Shown in pieces: positions 21,021 to 34,495 of a stretch of DNA of 64,000 nt (the first letter of the stretch is position 1; each line of letters begins with the position of its first letter). The stretch spans positions 8,614,001 to 8,678,000 of the forward strand of contig CM074863.1 of assembly GCA_037501455.1 (NCBI GenBank), in the 5' to 3' direction. The position numbers and the translations under genes were made by a program. Origin of the DNA: Lantana camara (Eukaryota > Streptophyta > Magnoliopsida > Lamiales > Verbenaceae). A model generated the notes under the pieces. That model did not search any database. It worked only from the letters and a program-made list of their open reading frames with translations, and was not told the origin of the DNA.

Positions 21021-24000
21021 ATGAGCAGTGAGAGTAGAGAGGATCTGTTTGCAGAGGCCTCAAAGGCTGCCGATGTGCTCTACAACATCCGGGACACCTA
21101 TTTTCCGGCGAACCCAGATGACAAGGCCTGCAAGCTCCTTACTGAATCAAATCTTGCCCTTAAATTGCTCGATGAAATTCCCCCAGGTTTTTTATGTTAC
21201 ACTAATTGATGTAGACACGGGTTTTTGAATCTAATGCTTACCTATATGTTTCTATTGGTTGTTATGATGCAGAGAAAAGGAAAACGCCGGTGCAGCGAGC
21301 AACTTATGAGTATTTGAGAGGGAAAGTGTTGGATGTGTTTCCTGATTATAAGAAGGAAGCAGAGGATCATCTCTCCAAAGCTGTAAGTAGTATCTAAGAA
21401 CCTTAGTTGCTGATTTTCAGTGGCATTTTTGCTAAGAAAAGCTCTCAGTAGGGAGCAATCGGCTCTCGTTTCTTAGGCACCTTTTCCATTTTCTTGAGAT
21501 AGCATCAGTGATGGTTGGGATCACCTTAGCTCGATTTCTGGAAAAATTTAGTAAGCAGAAAACCCAGCCAATAGGGAGGGGTGGTGCAGAGGTGATTACA
21601 GAGAACCGTGGTGATGCTAATTCTAAGTTCGAACTAGGGTTTTTATTAGAAAATAAGGCATTTCAGTGCTGTTAAATTCAGTTCTATTTTTGAAGCTAAT
21701 GAAATGTTGTACCAAATCAGAGGATAGTAGGTGGAATTGAGGAACACTACATCTATAAGAGTAACATTTTTGTAGTAGAAACCAAGTTGGTGTAGCTAGC
21801 ACCATCTGGTGATCAATTTCTGCTAAAGCTAATAAAATAGGACCAAAAGATACACATCCTTATAAGTGGCTTGTTCTTTCAGCGGATTGAAACTAGAAAG
21901 GCAACTTGTTTAGAAAGTCACAGAACTTTGTTGAACTCAAAGATGGAAGGAGAAGCATGATTATAGTTGTTTACAATTGATGTGTGTGTGTTTTGTGGGG
22001 TGGGGGGTCGTTGGTATCTCTAATCCTATTGTAGTTTCTTTTATGTTTGTGCTCTTCTTCTTCTTTGGTTTCTTTTAACCTGGTTGCTGATTCTTTTATA
22101 TATTGCTATTATAATAGGTGAAATTGAATCCTTCACTTGCGGATGCTTGGTTAAGCTTAGGTAACTGCATATGGAAGAAAGGCGATTTAGCTTCAGCAAA
22201 GAATTGCCTTACACTTGGTTTAAGCAAGGTCATTTCCTTAATCCTATGACATTAATCGAGAAGTTCTTTGCACATGATTAAATTAGGGAGTTGCCTAATT
22301 TTCTATAATTGTGGTTAATATATGATTTCAGGGCCCCAATAAAGGGATTCTTTGCCAGTTATCAATGCTTGAAAGAAGAATGGCTCAAGGCAAGATTATT
22401 GATTGTCTTTAATGTTGCTCCTTTTTAACAATTATCTAATTTGCTTGCCTCATATAATCCTTCCAGGTGCTGAAGACCAGGTAAAAATTGTTGATGACAG
22501 TGTAAAGCATGCAAAAGAAGCCATCGCTCTGGATGTCAGGGATGGGAACTCTTGGTGTAAGTCCTAACAAATATAATTTTGTTCTTGAATAATAATTTCA
22601 CCAATACATCCTACTATTAACCTATTTTCAGAAGTTATGTTTTAAGTTATTTCATTATCATGAAGTTGAGCGTCCCTTGGATTTTTTTGGATGCCCACTA
22701 TTTTCTTATTATCTTATTTACAGATAACCTAGGGAATGCTTGTCTCACATCTTTCTTTGTAACTGGAGTATGGGATCATGGGAAGCTTCTGCAATCTTTA
22801 AAAGCATATCAACATGCTGTAAGAACCATGTTAAAAACTTTGTATTAACTATTTCTCTACTTCAGTTTGTGTTATGAGCTTTCATTAGGCTCCTAAAACT
22901 CTGTTGCACTTGTCAGGAAAAAGATGAACGAATGCAGTCAAATCCCGATCTATATTACAATTGCGCTATTGTAAGGCCCTATCTTCTGATTTCACCCCTT
23001 TTAAGCATTTTATTGGTTGAGACAACACAATATAAAAGTTTACTTTTTCTATTGCATATATTTATGTCTACTATTGAAACCCTTTTCTGCTTTTCCATCT
23101 TCTTAGTTATAACAAAACAATATTTTCTTCATATGGTAATAATATATTCTGCAATATAGTTTGTTTTCATTCATTTTATGCTTTTCTATGTTGTTCGTCC
23201 CATAATAACAATCGCCTTTAATTTTTCACTTTCATCATGAAATGTGATTGTAGGTAAACAAATATCTAGAAAACTATGAGAGAGCCCTGAGTGGATTTGA
23301 AGCTGCTGCATTGAAAGATCCTGGTCTCAATGCCATGGAGGAAGTTGAGAAGATTATTCACCTTCTTGACAAAATAGAGAGCTTGCTTCGAGTAAGATGC
23401 TTTTCTAGCTAACATAATAAATCAGCTAACCGTTTATCTTTTATGCATTATCTCTTGTTTTTGCTAGCATGATGCGTGTAAAATAAGTCAAAATCTCCCC
23501 CGCACTCTGTCCTGGCTAAATGCAAATATTTTAGGTGGTAAATGCAAATATTCAATGAAGTTGTAGCAATTGAATCGATAGAATAACTAATGATTAATCT
23601 ATCATATTCATCTGACAATCATTCAACTTCCCTATGAGATGCCTTGGAGGTGCTAAGTTATTTTTAATTGCATTTTAGTCAAACTTTTTATACTTTTTAA
23701 AATGACACTGCAGTTTATCTACCATAATTTGTTTAACCAATCCGACCTTTTAATAGGATTTCGTTTTCAACCATTCAGTATGATGCAGCTATCTTTTTAT
23801 TGTTACACAGGGACAAACAAAGGCTAAACGAGTGGCTTCCTTGGCAGCGTCCCTCACTAGTGTCAACTGTAAGCAATCTGAAATATTGGAATACCCTAAA
23901 CTAGGTGGAATGTGGTTAGAAACCTGCTGTCTGATAAAAAACATCCAATTTTTTCCTGCTAGTGAATGCTTCATACAGAAGAGAGACTATAGATCATCTA

Positions 24001-24733
24001 TTGGAAGGTCTGAACAAAGCAGTTGCAGTTGTGGGAAAAGTTATATTCTTTGTTAAGCATGAAAATGTGGCACCATTGTAAGTCCTCTCTGCTAAAAATC
24101 CCAAACAGTATTTGTATCTCGCTTATTAAAAATTCCTCTTGTGCTGATACAAAGTCAAATTGGTGTATGTAATATGCAGTTACTATTTGCTGTGTGATTC
24201 AAGTCAAATTTGTTATGTCATGTCTGTGTATGGCATAAACAGTGACGCGGTAAGTTTTTCTGCATCAACCTTTGGAACTTTACTTTCTTCATCTCGTTAT
24301 TGATCAAGACCTTCATTGACGTACCTTGATCGAGCATTTTACTCCGAGTTTCAAATGGCTTCTTATAATTCAGTGAAGCAACCCAATATTTGATCCTTTT
24401 GCTCTTAACTTCACTTGCTAATTAATGTGTTCGACTATCAGATTAAAGAAGGAGATCAAGTCACTCTTCTGGAACCTTCTTTCCACTACGTTGATTTTTC
24501 CTGGAAAGAAAAGGTATGCTTTTTCTTTGTTTTCAAGCCACTAAATAGACTTCACACCCTTATCTAGATACATGCAAGTACCTTGCTAATATCACTTCCA
24601 TTTGTTTGCCTCTCAGTCATACCAGTTCAGATCCGTCCGAGTTGATTTCTTGGAGCAAGTTATTGTAAATGGGAAAACACTGCCGCCTCAGCATTCTGTT
24701 CGAACGTCGATATATGCTCAAAACAAGACGTGA
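21021..24733 (+). CDS. TTC5: Tetratricopeptide repeat protein 5 (TTC5-like)
   Basis: Thirteen exons: 21021-21186, 21273-21382, 22118-22228, 22332-22389, 22467-22556, 22724-22818, 22917-22970, 23254-23391, 23811-23868, 23963-24077, 24180-24249, 24442-24513, 24617-24733. Joined they give 417 residues with every phase matching. Residues about 93-270 carry degenerate TPRs (NPSLADAWLSLGNC, DGNSWYNLGNAC, NPDLYYNCAIV). The C-terminal third is the OB-fold-like domain typical of TTC5 (YYLLCDSSQICYVMSVYG, GDQVTLLEP). In animals TTC5 is a p300/p53 cofactor and a tubulin autoregulation factor; the plant role is less defined. The start is the first in-frame ATG (MSSESREDLF). The intron after 22389 has a GC donor (CAAG|gcaag); the others are GT-AG. 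Confidence 0.93.
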
Positions 24734-25608
24734 CAACAAGTATGCTTTATTATATGGTAGAATTCTGTGTGAAAGGTTTGTGCATTTTTGTCTGAAAGAA
24801 AATGTCTTCTGAATACATAGTTGTAAATAGACTGAGCGGTGGAAACGTAATGTGAATAGAGGTGTGTCGAACATGGTGATTTTTTGGGGGAAAATGTTCT
24901 TGTATGTATTCCACATTATTGAAACGCTATTCATCAGAAAAAGAAGCTTTTGAACCGCTGCGACCGATTTCAGTGAGCTGCATCCCATGGATTTCTGTAC
25001 GGATTCTGTGATATAGATTTTTTGTTTGAATGTTACAACACTAGGGGCGTTCGATACGACATGACATTATAACAACTGATACAAATTGAAATACATGGAC
25101 CAATTGTGTAGGAATTATTATATAAGAACTGATACAAATTGAAATGACATAGACCAATGGTATATACCGACTTGATCTTCCAACATTTATGTAAGAACAT
25201 AAGATTATTGGTGGGCCGAAATCAAAGCCAAACTAACCTGGGAATTAATGAACTGTTAGGTCAATGGAAGTCGAAATTTTCAAGGGCATTTAATATAATT
25301 TTTGTATTAATTTTTATGCTTATCTGAAAAGCAAGATGAGGACAGGGAGGAGAGGGTCCAAAAGTTGAAAAAAAAAAATTGGGGGACCATAAATATAATT
25401 TTGCTATAAAACTTGCCCATAAATTTATACGGCCACAAGGTTGGTGGCCGCTTGATAATTACCAAAAGGATAAGGGCTTAAAAGAAAGAAAGAATAAATA
25501 AATAATTACAGTGATGGTGCCTGCAAAACCTTCTTTTGCCATTTCGATCAAAAACGTTCTTCTATTATTTCCACGGCCAAATAGGCAATAACAGGCACAG
25601 CTCTGGAA
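24734..25608. other. TTC5 3' UTR and intergenic DNA
   Basis: Contains the probable TTC5 3' UTR (to about 25020) and a duplicated phrase 'aactgatacaaattgaaat' near 25072 and 25127. No other gene. Confidence 0.5.
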
Positions 25609-26957
25609 ATGAGAGCAGCTCTAACTCTGAAGCTACAAACTCCCATACTCTCAAGCTGCGTCAAAGCTGTTGCCCTGGGCCTGGTATTTGTTTCTTGATA
25701 AATTTCGTCGCTTTCTAGCTTTATGAGCTTCGTGATTCCTCCCTTTTCGTGTGATTCCACTGATGTTTTTCGTTCGGTTTCCTATGGTATCTTTCAGTAG
25801 GGTTTCGATACGGCGATATTTGCCGTCTTTGTTTTGTAAAGACTGGATTTTTAGGGTTCCTTTGTTTGGTCGGAGTAATCATGATATTGCTGTTATTAAA
25901 AATACTTATGTTTACAGCTATCATTCGTTATCTAACGTCATGGCGTGAATTTAGATTGTACGACGTCGTTTTGTTCACTCACTCGTTCAAGGGAGATAGA
26001 GTAGCTATGGTGGCAGTAGCGTTCAGGTACTTAGTGCAGTTGCACAAGGATGTACCAAAAGCGGCAAGATTCTATTCAGAGGGTCTCGGCTTCACCATCA
26101 AGGTCTGCACTCTCCGATGGGCTGAGCTTCACTCCGATCCGTTGAAGCTCGCCCTCTTGCATTCTCCCAGGTTCTCATTTTCTTTCAGTAAATTCTTGTG
26201 TCTGGTCCTCCATTGGTTTATTTATTGAGTTCGAGTTCTGCTTGATCTGCTTAATGTAGTTGCCTGAGCTTTGTTGCTCCACAAAATTGTAGATCCAAAC
26301 AGGACGTAAACATTAAATTTCTAGTGATATAGTAAGTGAAAGCAGCCAAAACCTGAGAAAGAACATTAGTGTGATGTGAAGAGAAATTAGCGAAATAGTA
26401 AGTTACTTATTCATATAAGTCTTGCTTTCTCTTACATTTCAGTGACGAAATTGAGCGAAAGGGTTACAAGTCGCTCCAATCATTTACAGTACCTGATAAC
26501 AATAGCACTGTGACCAAACTGATGTCTTTAGGTGCAGAAATGGATGGCCCAATCAAGCATGAAATCCATGGAAAGGTTATCTCCCTAAATTATATTGTGA
26601 GAGTTTACAATACCACTTACGTCATCAAGCTATTAGATCATGTGTGTGTTTAGGATTCTTCCTAGGCAAGATTTTCAGGAAAAAATCTTCAACTCATTTC
26701 AAGTTTCATGTGTTTTGCCAAAAGGAATATATAAAAATATCTCCCATCTCATATTGGTGTATGGATGGTCTCCGCCCAGCTGCATAGAAGAATTTCCTGG
26801 CAGTTTGCTTGCATTCGTATTTAGCAGCATGCATTACTGGTTTTTGTTTTTCTTTTATCTTCAGAAAATTTAACATTTTCCGGCATAACTGCTCTAACAG
26901 GTAGCAGCAATGAGGTGTCCTGATGGCCACGTTTTAGGACTTTACGAGCCCTCTTAG
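25609..26957 (+). CDS. Glyoxalase/VOC-superfamily small protein
   Basis: Core exons 26007-26170, 26443-26575 and 26901-26957 join in phase to a 117-residue protein (MVAVAFRYLVQLHKDVPKAARFYSEGLGF ... MRCPDGHVLGLYEPS). This is one glyoxalase/bleomycin-resistance/dioxygenase-type beta-alpha-beta unit pair. An upstream exon 25609-25683 (MRAALTLKLQTPILSS) can be spliced in phase to 25992, adding 30 residues with an organelle-signal flavour. Both starts are plausible and I cannot choose between them. It resembles plant single-VOC proteins of the lactoylglutathione-lyase-like family; substrate and metal dependence are unknown. No partner genes nearby. Confidence 0.82.
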
Positions 26958-28478
26958 AAGTTACAGAAAAGAACTTGTTTCTAATACTCAAAAGGAATCG
27001 TTAATTTGCTAGAAGATGACATTTATCAGTATGATGGATGGTGAAAAGAAGGCATGGAAAGCATCGCAAGCATAGCAGAAGAGAGCTTTTCAGGATATTC
27101 AAGTGATGAATCTGACCAAAAGACAGCAGCATATCTATCAGTGACATACATGTTGAGAATGGTTGTGAAGAAACAAAGCTGAATGAATGGTCATCCGATC
27201 CACACGGTTGTGATACTGTTTAGGCTTTACTATGACCAGTAATAATGTTTAGGCTAAATTTACTATGACCAGTGATAATGTTCAGGCTTTACTATGACCA
27301 GTACCGACCATCTAATTTTTAAGTTACTTTCTCTCATTTGCAAGTTCTTTTCTGGATGGCGGAAACTGTGTCATGAATGTTTGTGCCTGCTCTATTGTTG
27401 TGATAGATAATTCTTCAATTTATTCTTCAATCTGGATAAACCAATAGGTTTTAATTTAAAGTGTCAGTGGCCCTGATCCGCAATTTTACAGAATGTCTGG
27501 ATTACAAACAAAATCATCTATAACGCAGCAACAAGGTATCAGCAAGTATAGGTGCTTTCCAACTGTATAGTGTCATGAAACAGAGGAGAAGGAAGAAACT
27601 GATACATTCTGTTGTCTAATGAATGTGTAATTAGGTTTACCCTACACTATTGGCTGGCGAACTCGAGAGTCTCATTTCAAATGATATGCACGGCGCCGAA
27701 GAGATACATTGGCCAACTCTCCTCTAAAAGCTCTAAATCCTATGTATTGCTTTAATTATGATGATAGCTTGCAACGTATGTAGTGTCTAAATCCACCACT
27801 GGAAACTCTAGTGGAAACTGTAGATGAGACAATTAGATGAGACAAAGCGGTCTTATTCTGTGATTCAAGCTGATCCTCAATGCTCAGCTGGTGAAAATAA
27901 ATGATGATGTATTTCTATAACAACACACGGTGACACCCAAACCAAAAACTTCTGGTTTGTCACGAGTTCTTCAAAATCTTGTGACGCGACACGCCATCAG
28001 ATACCAGAATAGAAGTGACTTCCTGCGAGAGGTAGATTACAATGTTATATCTTGCATTAGTCATTGAAAGTGAAATGTGACTCAAGATATATATAAAGAA
28101 GATTTCAGCTGCCATATGTTTGAAATATCAGATCATCTATGTCATTTCACAGATTATACAAGCATAAAATAACTAAACTAGAGTGATTTTTAGACCTCGG
28201 CTAACAACTCTTGTCTTATTGCCCAATTCAACAAAGAGATTTCGAAAGCAACAAAGAATCTCCATCGTATGTGAGATTCCAGAAGAAACAATCCTATGTT
28301 TGTAGTACCATACTGAATTGCATAGAAACGGATTGATCTACATCCCTCTTAAACAACTGAGACTTCAAAATCAAATAGACAGTGAAATTGCTAATACAGG
28401 AACTGCCAAGTTATCCCGAAGCAACCTCCAAAGACGAAGCAAGATAAGAAGCTTGCTGCAGTTGAGAAAAAAATTGCT
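26958..28478. other. Intergenic; short repeats only
   Basis: Three imperfect copies of 'aggctttactatgaccagt' lie at 27222-27305. A 43-codon frame from 27052 (MESIASIAEESFSGYSS) is open but unrecognised and probably lies in a 3' UTR or is a decayed fragment. Confidence 0.45.
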
Positions 28479-30000
28479 CTATAAGAGTGAAATTGTGATC
28501 TGAATGCAGGTGGCAACTCACAAAATAAACCAAACAAGGAAAGCACTCCTAAAGCATCCGACAGAGTAAAGATGATTGCTTTTAGAGTTGACAGTAAAAA
28601 CACAAACCTCAGCCATCTGTCTTTGGCCACAGAGCACTGCACCAGTAGACTCAGGGCTCAAGAGTTTTTTTGCTCTAGAAAACGCAGCCTGCAAAAGCAA
28701 TGGTGTGAATTATACAAACAAAAGAAACATAATATATACTTGGAGAAAGGCAAACATGCTTAGCAACCTGCACATAACCTCGCTCCCCAGTCCAATCACA
28801 ATCTGGCTGAGACAGCACCGGCACAATCTGCACTCCTGAAGATTCCCACTCTCTAAATCTCTCCTACAATAATTTTAGAGAAAAACTATATAAATAAACT
28901 CCAAAACTAATGACAAATTTAAGTACATTTTAGGCAGTTTTAACCTCTTTGATAAGGAGCAGCATTCATACCTGATATGCCATTCTATTAAGGTTCCTCG
29001 CACCATAATAAAGTCTGACATCTGATCTCTTATCAGCACCAAAGCCTGCCTCGATTAAAGACCGAATTGGGCTACACATAAAGGCAACAAAATCGAATAT
29101 AAGGATAATACACGAGGAACAAATACACTCATCTAGAAGTGCTTCCTATCTTAAAATGCTGGACATTCCAAAACAATTGAAACTCCAAAAATCACCCTTT
29201 TAAAGAATCTAGGTCTAATATACACAGTTCTCCAGAAGAAAAAAAAACAGACAAAATCAAGTGGTGTCATGGAGTAAACAGCAAGGAACATGATCATCTC
29301 CGTAACAGTTTTCTCAGAATATGCTCGAAAGCAACATCAATATATGTTCACAGCATGGAATCGAACCAACATTGTCGTCAACTTACAATCTTAACAAGAT
29401 CCAAGCACAAAGTTTCATTAACCTGATTCCAGATCCCGTGGCAACTTACAATCGAAATGGTAAAGTTTTAGGTTCATTAACAACTTACAATCGAAATGGT
29501 AAAGTTTTAGGTATTCACCTGATTCCAGATCCCGTGGCAAAAATAAGAACCGTCTGACAATTGTCCGGCGGGGATATTCGCTCGATATCGTATCCCTTAC
29601 CCATGACAGCACTCAATTCCACGACATCGCCTCTCCGCAGGGCGCATAGGAGCTCAGCCGTGGACCCGGCGATTGATTTCACCAAAAAATCGAAAACACC
29701 TCTCGAGGCCGCGACTGATGGCGGCGAAGCGATGGCAAAGAACGCAGGTCTGCTCTTGGGACCCTGAAGGCGAATCTGCAAATACTGACCCGCCGTCGTG
29801 TAAGAGGCGGCGAGTTCGGGGGAGTCCGAAACGTCGACGGTGATATGGAATAGAGATTCAGCGGCGGGAGAGACTGCAATCAGCGGGTTGGGAGTCCAGG
29901 GGTTGGCGTCTGGGTGGACGGCGGCGGCTGATACAGCAAAATTACGGCGGCGGAGGTGGTGCGAGAGGCGGCGGATGGATGTTAATCTGGAGAGGGTCAT
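28479..30000 (-). CDS. pKIWI502-like FAD/NAD(P)-binding oxidoreductase
   Basis: Minus-strand exons 30000-29519, 29071-28972, 28863-28768 and 28688-28608 are all in phase. The start at 30000 gives a Ser/Arg-rich organelle-type presequence (MTLSRLTSIRRLSHHLRRR); the frame is open further upstream to 30126. The protein has a ferredoxin-reductase-like FAD domain (GQYLQIRLQG) and an NAD(P) domain (ATGSGISPIRSLIEAG across an exon junction, then YYGARN and VLCGQRQM). Family: fruit protein pKIWI502/ferredoxin-NADP-reductase-like, probably plastid or mitochondrial electron transfer. The last exon is uncertain: the best acceptor (28499) adds only ITISLL before TAG, giving about 259 residues, whereas relatives carry a longer, conserved C-terminal tail. 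Confidence 0.83.
29420..29541. repeat. Tandem duplication spanning the exon-1 splice donor of the pKIWI502-like gene
   Basis: 'ctgattccagatcccgtggca' occurs at 29422-29442 and again at 29519-29539. Between them is a doubled 'aacttacaatcgaaatggtaaagttttaggt'. On the gene's strand the exon-1 end and its donor (ATCAG|GTGAAT) are followed about 97 bp later by a second copy (ATCAG|GTTAAT) inside intron 1. Confidence 0.85.
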
Positions 30001-30289
30001 GGGTAGGTGGCGGAGAGATTGAGAGCGGTGGAGAGCATGAGGGTGGAGTGGAGAGGAATCTTGCAGGTGATGTAGTATTTGATTTTCGTTGTTCCTAAGT
30101 CGTAAAGCTTCCAGATGGTCTTCCAAGTAGGAGGCGCCGCCGTGGAATATTATTTTGTTAATTTCAAGTTCTATGTAAATTATTACATTATTTCTACACT
30201 ATATTCCAAATTTTAAATTCTGAATAATACATGAAAGAAATTAATAGAGTAATAATTCCTAGGTAAGTTTTTAACTTTTCTTCGCAGAT
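30001..30289. other. 5' leader and upstream DNA of the pKIWI502-like gene
   Basis: The open frame extends upstream of the chosen start to 30126, but without similarity I recognise. Probable 5' UTR and promoter. Confidence 0.4.
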
Positions 30290-30300
30290 TCATCCGCCAA

Positions 30301-30414
30301 CGGGAGTTGACCAAGTGGTTTGAGGATTTTCTCGAAGGTAAAGATTCGGATTCGAATCCTCTGACCACTTGGGGTATGTGTTTAAAATAAAAATAAAAAT
30401 AAAATCTTTTCTTC
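30301..30414 (+). mobile_element. tRNA-derived SINE
   Basis: A 114-bp insertion flanked by a perfect 11-bp duplication TCATCCGCCAA (30290-30300 and 30415-30425). The body has an RNA polymerase III A-box-like TTGACCAAGTGG (about 30307-30318) and a B-box-like GGATTCGAATCC (about 30348-30359). It ends in an A-rich (aaaat)n tract followed by cttttcttc. Confidence 0.8.
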
Positions 30415-30425
30415 TCATCCGCCAA

Positions 30426-31185
30426 AAGGGTTGCTCCAAGACTCTAGTGAAATGAATTAATTATTCAGAATAATATAGAGTTAATGGGAGAATTAACTGT
30501 CATTATTCAGAATAATGATTTCATTTCAATTTGTGTTTAAAAAAAACTTGTCACCAATGTTTACGGTTTACCCAAGTAGTTAAATATTGTGGATTTGAGG
30601 GCTCAAATCCACGACTCTCGAGTCTCGAACCATTATACAAGAGGTAAAGACTCTGGGCAGTGGGCACAAATCTACAACTCTTGAGTTCAAAATTTTCTAA
30701 TCACTCCTAGTGTTATGAGTACAAAAAAGATTAACTTCCTTTTTGATAACAAGCACGAAATTCAAATTATTATATCATTTACTAATTTATGTCAAATTAT
30801 TACACGAGAACTGCTCATATTTGTCATCCATAGCGGTCGGTGAGCAAAAGGACAATAGAACAGAAACCAAGGGTTTGACATAGAATAGAAGTGAAGCTTT
30901 TGATAGTAAGTGCATCCAATATTCAGGAAATTAATTCAAGCAAAAATATACAAGTCCACGTCTTAGCCCCCATTATTGTGTCATATTAAGACAAATGGGG
31001 GCCGAAGCAGGGAGGCCCTTGCCCCCAGATTTGCATCGCTTTCCCCACCACATGTGAAACATGAACAAAAACTTGGAAATTTCAGTCCCAAAGCAAAAAT
31101 ATAACTCCTGAAGGCTGACATTGCCAAAAACTTAACTTATTTTCGAAATTTCTCATTAGAGATGAAATGCGTTTGATCTATGTAT
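30426..31185. other. Intergenic and ATPB 3' UTR
   Basis: AT-rich DNA and the probable 3' UTR of the ATP synthase gene (31185 down to about 30950). A segment near 30560-30660 looks weakly tRNA-like but lacks clear ends. Confidence 0.45.
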
Positions 31186-33875
<2,690 letters not shown>

Positions 33876-34495
33876 GGCGGACTGAGTTTTGATACAGACA
33901 AAGAGAGAATTTTTGAAAGAGGATATGAGTGAGAGTACTAGGGTTTGTGTGGAATGGGGTTATAATCTAGAGAGAGAAAGTAATGAGTTATTTTTGGTTT
34001 TATTATTTTAACAGTGGAGAATGGAGATAGAATAGTTTCCGCTGCTTGAGAATTGCTGTAGCGTCGGAGATGTTAGTTTCGATTTTGACTTTCACTCTGG
34101 CCCTTGTTTTATTATTTCTACTTTCTTTTTTTCATTTTTTGCCGAATTTATTCTTATATATATATATACATATATTCAATTTTGTCTCATTTTAATATAA
34201 TTGGTATTAGGCAGTTGGGCTTACAATGAGACTGGGCTTTACAGATCAGAACCCACTATGTGAACTTTCAGAAAAGGCCCACCCAGCCCTTATTTCTGTA
34301 ACGGGCCAGAAACACCTGAATAGAGTTCGACCGAGCCGAATTCGTGTTGAAATTTTTCTTTTTTATTTTTTAATTAAAAATCTGATATTAAATAATAAAA
34401 CATGCATTGAATTGTCATTATTGAATAACTTTCAGTCCAACAATGATAAGGAATCCTTTTCAGAGGAGATCAATTTCTCTATAATATTATCATCT
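33876..34495. other. ATPB promoter/5' UTR and intergenic DNA
   Basis: Upstream of ATPB on the minus strand, then the 3' side of the MATE gene. A (ta)n tract lies at 34154-34168. No further gene. Confidence 0.45.

Noticed and set aside
27052..27183. 43-codon frame MESIASIAEESFSGYSS
   Set aside because: Unsupported by splice context or similarity; could be chance.
29561..29767. Plus-strand frame across pKIWI502 exon 1
   Set aside because: Antisense shadow of a GC-rich exon with clear family motifs on the minus strand.
30299..30373. Functional tRNA gene
   Set aside because: A- and B-box-like motifs exist, but no cloverleaf, and an A-rich tail and target duplication mark a SINE.
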